NCBI GenBank assembly: GCA_025449435.1 | Contig: JANWJO010000191.1 | Coordinates: forward strand, 1-7,359 | Origin: Chloroflexota bacterium | GTDB lineage: Bacteria > Chloroflexota > UBA4733 | Length of the DNA: 7,359 nucleotides | Direction: 5' to 3' | Part shown: piece after piece, positions 5,390-7,359 of the stretch | Layout: each line of letters begins with the position of its first letter | Position numbering within the stretch: position 1 is the stretch's first letter | Made by a program: the position numbers and the translations under genes | Notes under the pieces: generated by a model | What the model saw: only the letters and a program-made list of their open reading frames with translations | Told to the model about the DNA's origin: nothing | The model's database searches: none

Positions 5390-6705
5390 TGATGGCAGTG
5401 AGCACCAAGAGCGGCATCGACAAGCAAAACGCTCTATTGCACCAGGCCAGCCAGACCCTGGCTGGTGGCGGATTGGGTCTGTTCCAGTTGCCTGACGAGG
5501 TCACCCTGGTGGTGGCATCGGGCAAGGGCAGCCACATCACGGCGGTGGACGGCCGCGACTACATCGACTTCCATCTTGGGTCGGGCCCGGCGTTCCTGGG
5601 CCACGCACACCCGGCAGTCGTGCAGGCAGTCGGTGAACAGCTTACCAAAGGGTCGACGTACTACTTCCTCAACGAGCCGGCCATTGAGCTAGCGCAGTTA
5701 CTGGTGGACGCCGTGCCGTGCGGCGAACGGGTGCATTTCACCGGCTCCGGCACCGAAGCGACGTTCTTTGCGCTGCGTATCGCTCGGGCGCTCACCGGGC
5801 GCCAGAAGATCCTCAAGTTTGAGGGTGGCTGGCACGGCATGCACGACTACGCCTTGTGGGGCACGGTGCCGGAAGGGCCATCGGAATACCCGCACGCGCA
5901 GGCCGACTCGGCAGGCATCCCCGCGAGCATCGGCGAGCTGGCGCTGGTCGCCCCGTTTAACGACACTGCCAGGGCGTTGCAGATCATCGAGGACAACCAC
6001 GCGGACCTCGCCGCGGTGATCGTGGAACCGCTCCAGCGCGTGCTATTGCCGGAGCCCGGCTTCCTGCAAGCCATCCGGGAGGCGTGTACTCGCCACGGCA
6101 TCGTGTATATCTTCGATGAGGTGGTCACCGGCTTCCGCATCGCCTGGGGTGGAGCGCAAGAGCGCTATGGCTGTGTGCCCGATATGGCGACCTACGGCAA
6201 AGCGATGTCCGGCGGGTTCCCCATGGCGGCGATCATCGGTAAAGCCAGCGTGATGGCCCCACTGGACGCGCGCATCCGGCCGCGCAACCAGCTGTCCTGG
6301 GCCAGCGGCACTCTCAACGGTAACCCCATCAGCGCCAGTGCCGGCGTGGCGGCGCTCAAGGTGCTGCGCGACCCGCAGCAATACGCGCACATCCACCGCA
6401 TCGGCAGCCGGTTGCGCCAGGGGATCGAAGACGCTGGCGCCAAGTACGGCTTCGCGGCCCAGTGCCCCGGCGAGGACGCCGTGTTCGGCGTGCGATTCAC
6501 CAGCCGCAAGCCATTGCGTAACTGGCAAGACCTGCTCACGGCCGACAAGGCAATTGGCTTCCAATGGGCGATTGAGCTGCTGCAGCGCGGCATCCTGGTC
6601 AATCCCAATGAGAAGTTCTACCTATCGATCACGCACACGATGGCGGACATCGATCACACGCTCGAGATGGTGGACGAGGCGTTCGAGGCCATCAGCAACC
6701 ACTAA
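5389..6705 (+). CDS. GSA-aminomutase-like class III aminotransferase
   Basis: A 438-residue PLP enzyme of the class III (ornithine/GSA) aminotransferase fold. FTGSGTEA (117-124) binds the cofactor phosphate, ILKFEGGWHG (141-150) is the motif shared with glutamate-1-semialdehyde aminomutase, D243 in IFDEVVTGFR (241-250) contacts the pyridine nitrogen, and K271 in YGKAMSGGFP forms the Schiff base. These features place it with HemL-like enzymes, but its location beside a creatininase-like hydrolase and LigC-like dehydrogenase argues for a catabolic role rather than haem synthesis; hemL would not be expected here, so no symbol is given. Two adjacent ATGs compete: 5389, overlapping the upstream stop, is 4 nt from GGAGG (5380-5384), whereas 5392 is 7 nt away and better spaced. 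Converges with clpS 12 bp downstream. Confidence 0.9.
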   Translation: MMAVSTKSGIDKQNALLHQASQTLAGGGLGLFQLPDEVTLVVASGKGSHITAVDGRDYIDFHLGSGPAFLGHAHPAVVQAVGEQLTKGSTYYFLNEPAIELAQLLVDAVPCGERVHFTGSGTEATFFALRIARALTGRQKILKFEGGWHGMHDYALWGTVPEGPSEYPHAQADSAGIPASIGELALVAPFNDTARALQIIEDNHADLAAVIVEPLQRVLLPEPGFLQAIREACTRHGIVYIFDEVVTGFRIAWGGAQERYGCVPDMATYGKAMSGGFPMAAIIGKASVMAPLDARIRPRNQLSWASGTLNGNPISASAGVAALKVLRDPQQYAHIHRIGSRLRQGIEDAGAKYGFAAQCPGEDAVFGVRFTSRKPLRNWQDLLTADKAIGFQWAIELLQRGILVNPNEKFYLSITHTMADIDHTLEMVDEAFEAISNH

Positions 6706-6717
6706 CGGGCAGGCGCG

Positions 6718-6999
6718 CTACACCGGGCGGATGGTGACGCTGAGGCCGAACGTCTGCAGACGCTGCTGGTAATACTCGGCTTGCTCCAGCGGGCAGGTGA
6801 TCACCACCGCTTCGCCGTGTAAGTGCGCGTCCAGCATCACCTGGGTGGCGCGCAGTGTGCCCATGCCAGGGATGGATTTCAGGATGGCCTGCACCACCCC
6901 CACCATGTCGTGTACGTCGTCGTTGTGCAGGATCACGGCGTAGCGGCGCAGCACGTGCTGGCGGACGGCGAGTTCAGGGGCGGTAGACGTCTCAGGCAA
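6718..6999 (-). CDS. clpS: ClpS, N-degron adaptor of Clp protease
   Basis: A 93-residue ClpS, the adaptor that delivers proteins with N-terminal bulky hydrophobic residues to ClpA or ClpC with ClpP. YAVILHNDDVHDMVGVV (20-36) contains the N-D-D pocket signature (N26, D27, D28). H59 in MLDAHLHGEAVV matches the conserved pocket histidine (H66 of the E. coli protein). The C-terminus, AEYYQQRLQTFGLSVTIRP, is the usual family end. The open frame extends upstream, but that part is antisense-type sequence inside the neighbouring oxidoreductase. TTG 6999 is chosen: it follows GGAGG with 9-nt spacing and gives a normal ClpS length. It overlaps the upstream gene's stop by 8 bp, so translational coupling is likely. 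No Clp ATPase is in the window. Confidence 0.9.
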   Translation of the reverse strand: MPETSTAPELAVRQHVLRRYAVILHNDDVHDMVGVVQAILKSIPGMGTLRATQVMLDAHLHGEAVVITCPLEQAEYYQQRLQTFGLSVTIRPV

Positions 7000-7359
7000 G
7001 CTGGGGGACCTCCAGCCAGCGGCGCTGTTCAGACGACGCCAGGATGGTATCAACCACGGCTTGCGTCCGCACACCATCGACGAGCGACGGTACACAGTCT
7101 CGCTCGTGACGGATGGCGTCGACGAACTCGAAGATCTCATTAAAGCGGAAGGTGAGGTAGGGGTCACCCTCCAGCATCCCGGGCACGCCGCCGACGGGCC
7201 GCACGAATTCCTCAGGAACGGGCACTGTTTCGAGCTGGCCACCCATGCGGCCAATCTGCAGGATGTGCGGCGTTTGCATCCGGTAGATGATGCTACCGCT
7301 GTCGCCGTGGAGGTCGAGGTCGTCGGGGCTGGTGCCGCCCTCGCCCACTCCCCAGCACA
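6992..7359 (-). CDS. Gfo/Idh/MocA oxidoreductase, C-terminal part (runs off right edge)
   Basis: About 122 residues of the C-terminal alpha/beta domain, open from the window edge to TGA at 6994-6992. GEGGTSPDDLDLHGDSGSIIYR is the typical strand-turn segment of the family, in which the D/G-x-x-G-S-I turn leads into the sheet. RFNEIFEFVDAIRHERDCVPSLVDGVRTQAVVDTILASSEQRRWLEV is the standard closing helix with the DG-x-R-x-Q motif. The GTG at 7348 is an internal codon, not the start, because frame and homology continue past it to 7359. The Rossmann domain and catalytic motif lie outside, so cofactor and substrate cannot be judged. It is distinct in sequence from the LigC-like gene at 3493 and looks like a usual sugar or inositol-type member. 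The last 8 bases overlap clpS. Confidence 0.85.
   Translation of the reverse strand, partial: CWGVGEGGTSPDDLDLHGDSGSIIYRMQTPHILQIGRMGGQLETVPVPEEFVRPVGGVPGMLEGDPYLTFRFNEIFEFVDAIRHERDCVPSLVDGVRTQAVVDTILASSEQRRWLEVPQLA
7009..7013 (-). promoter_or_regulatory. Ribosome binding site fixing the clpS TTG start
   Basis: GGAGG on the minus strand (CCTCC on the plus) lies inside the upstream oxidoreductase gene, nine bases before TTG 6999. It is the only good site near the ClpS N-terminus. Confidence 0.6.

Noticed and set aside
6043..6564. Minus-strand open frame opposite the aminotransferase
   Set aside because: Shadow of the PLP enzyme, whose catalytic motifs span this region.
5389..6705. Naming the aminotransferase hemL
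   Set aside because: The fold and motifs are shared, but no haem genes are nearby and the neighbours are catabolic; sequence alone does not separate them.
7000..7254. N-terminal extension of the clpS frame up to 7254
   Set aside because: It runs through the coding region of the Gfo/Idh/MocA gene on the same strand in another frame, and ClpS proteins are about 90-105 residues.
7346..7348. GTG at 7348 as start of the right-edge oxidoreductase
   Set aside because: The frame stays open to the window edge and the sequence begins in mid-domain; a 118-residue Gfo/Idh/MocA C-terminal domain alone is unlikely.
1..7359. Mobile elements, CRISPR repeats, tRNA or rRNA genes
   Set aside because: Read through on both strands; no spaced direct repeats, transposase motifs, terminal repeats or cloverleaf-like segments were seen.

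Overview
The window is high-GC bacterial DNA (my impression is low-to-mid 60s percent; not counted). It is densely packed with metabolic genes and carries one arsenic-response cassette. Nothing names the organism. GC content, frequent TTG starts preceded by strong GGAGG-type ribosome sites, a stand-alone clpS, a lipoprotein SGNH hydrolase and several Gfo/Idh/MocA and creatininase-family genes would fit a Chloroflexota (Thermomicrobia-like) or actinobacterial-type genome. That placement is inference only. I saw no tRNA, rRNA, CRISPR array, transposase or attachment site.

Layout. (1) 1-171, minus: 5' end of a lipoprotein SGNH/GDSL-type hydrolase, cut by the window edge just after its presumed nucleophile serine. 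It diverges from (2) 263-2034, plus: a two-gene unit of a uridine-kinase-like P-loop kinase and a zinc-dependent medium-chain alcohol dehydrogenase, overlapping by 4 bp. (3) 2047-3396: a divergent arsenic cassette. arsR lies on the minus strand, convergent with the dehydrogenase. arsM (arsenite S-adenosylmethionine methyltransferase) lies on the plus strand. Between them sit two palindromic ATyGAC-N4-GTCGAT operator copies and a pair of overlapping promoters. (4) 3493-6705, plus: a Gfo/Idh/MocA oxidoreductase closely resembling LigC, then a creatininase-family amidohydrolase whose stop overlaps the start of a glutamate-1-semialdehyde-aminomutase-like class III aminotransferase. (5) 6718-7359, minus: clpS, overlapping by 8 bp the 3' end of a second Gfo/Idh/MocA gene that runs off the right edge.

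How they may work together. ArsR should repress both itself and arsM until As(III) binds its cysteines; ArsM then methylates the arsenite. No arsenite pump or arsenate reductase is in view, so the local response is methylation only. The LigC-like dehydrogenase, creatininase-like hydrolase and class III aminotransferase look like a small catabolic unit for an amide- or amine-bearing carbonyl compound. The substrate is unknown, and this is the least explained part of the window. The kinase-dehydrogenase pair is probably another small-molecule utilisation unit. The ars cassette separates these two metabolic blocks.
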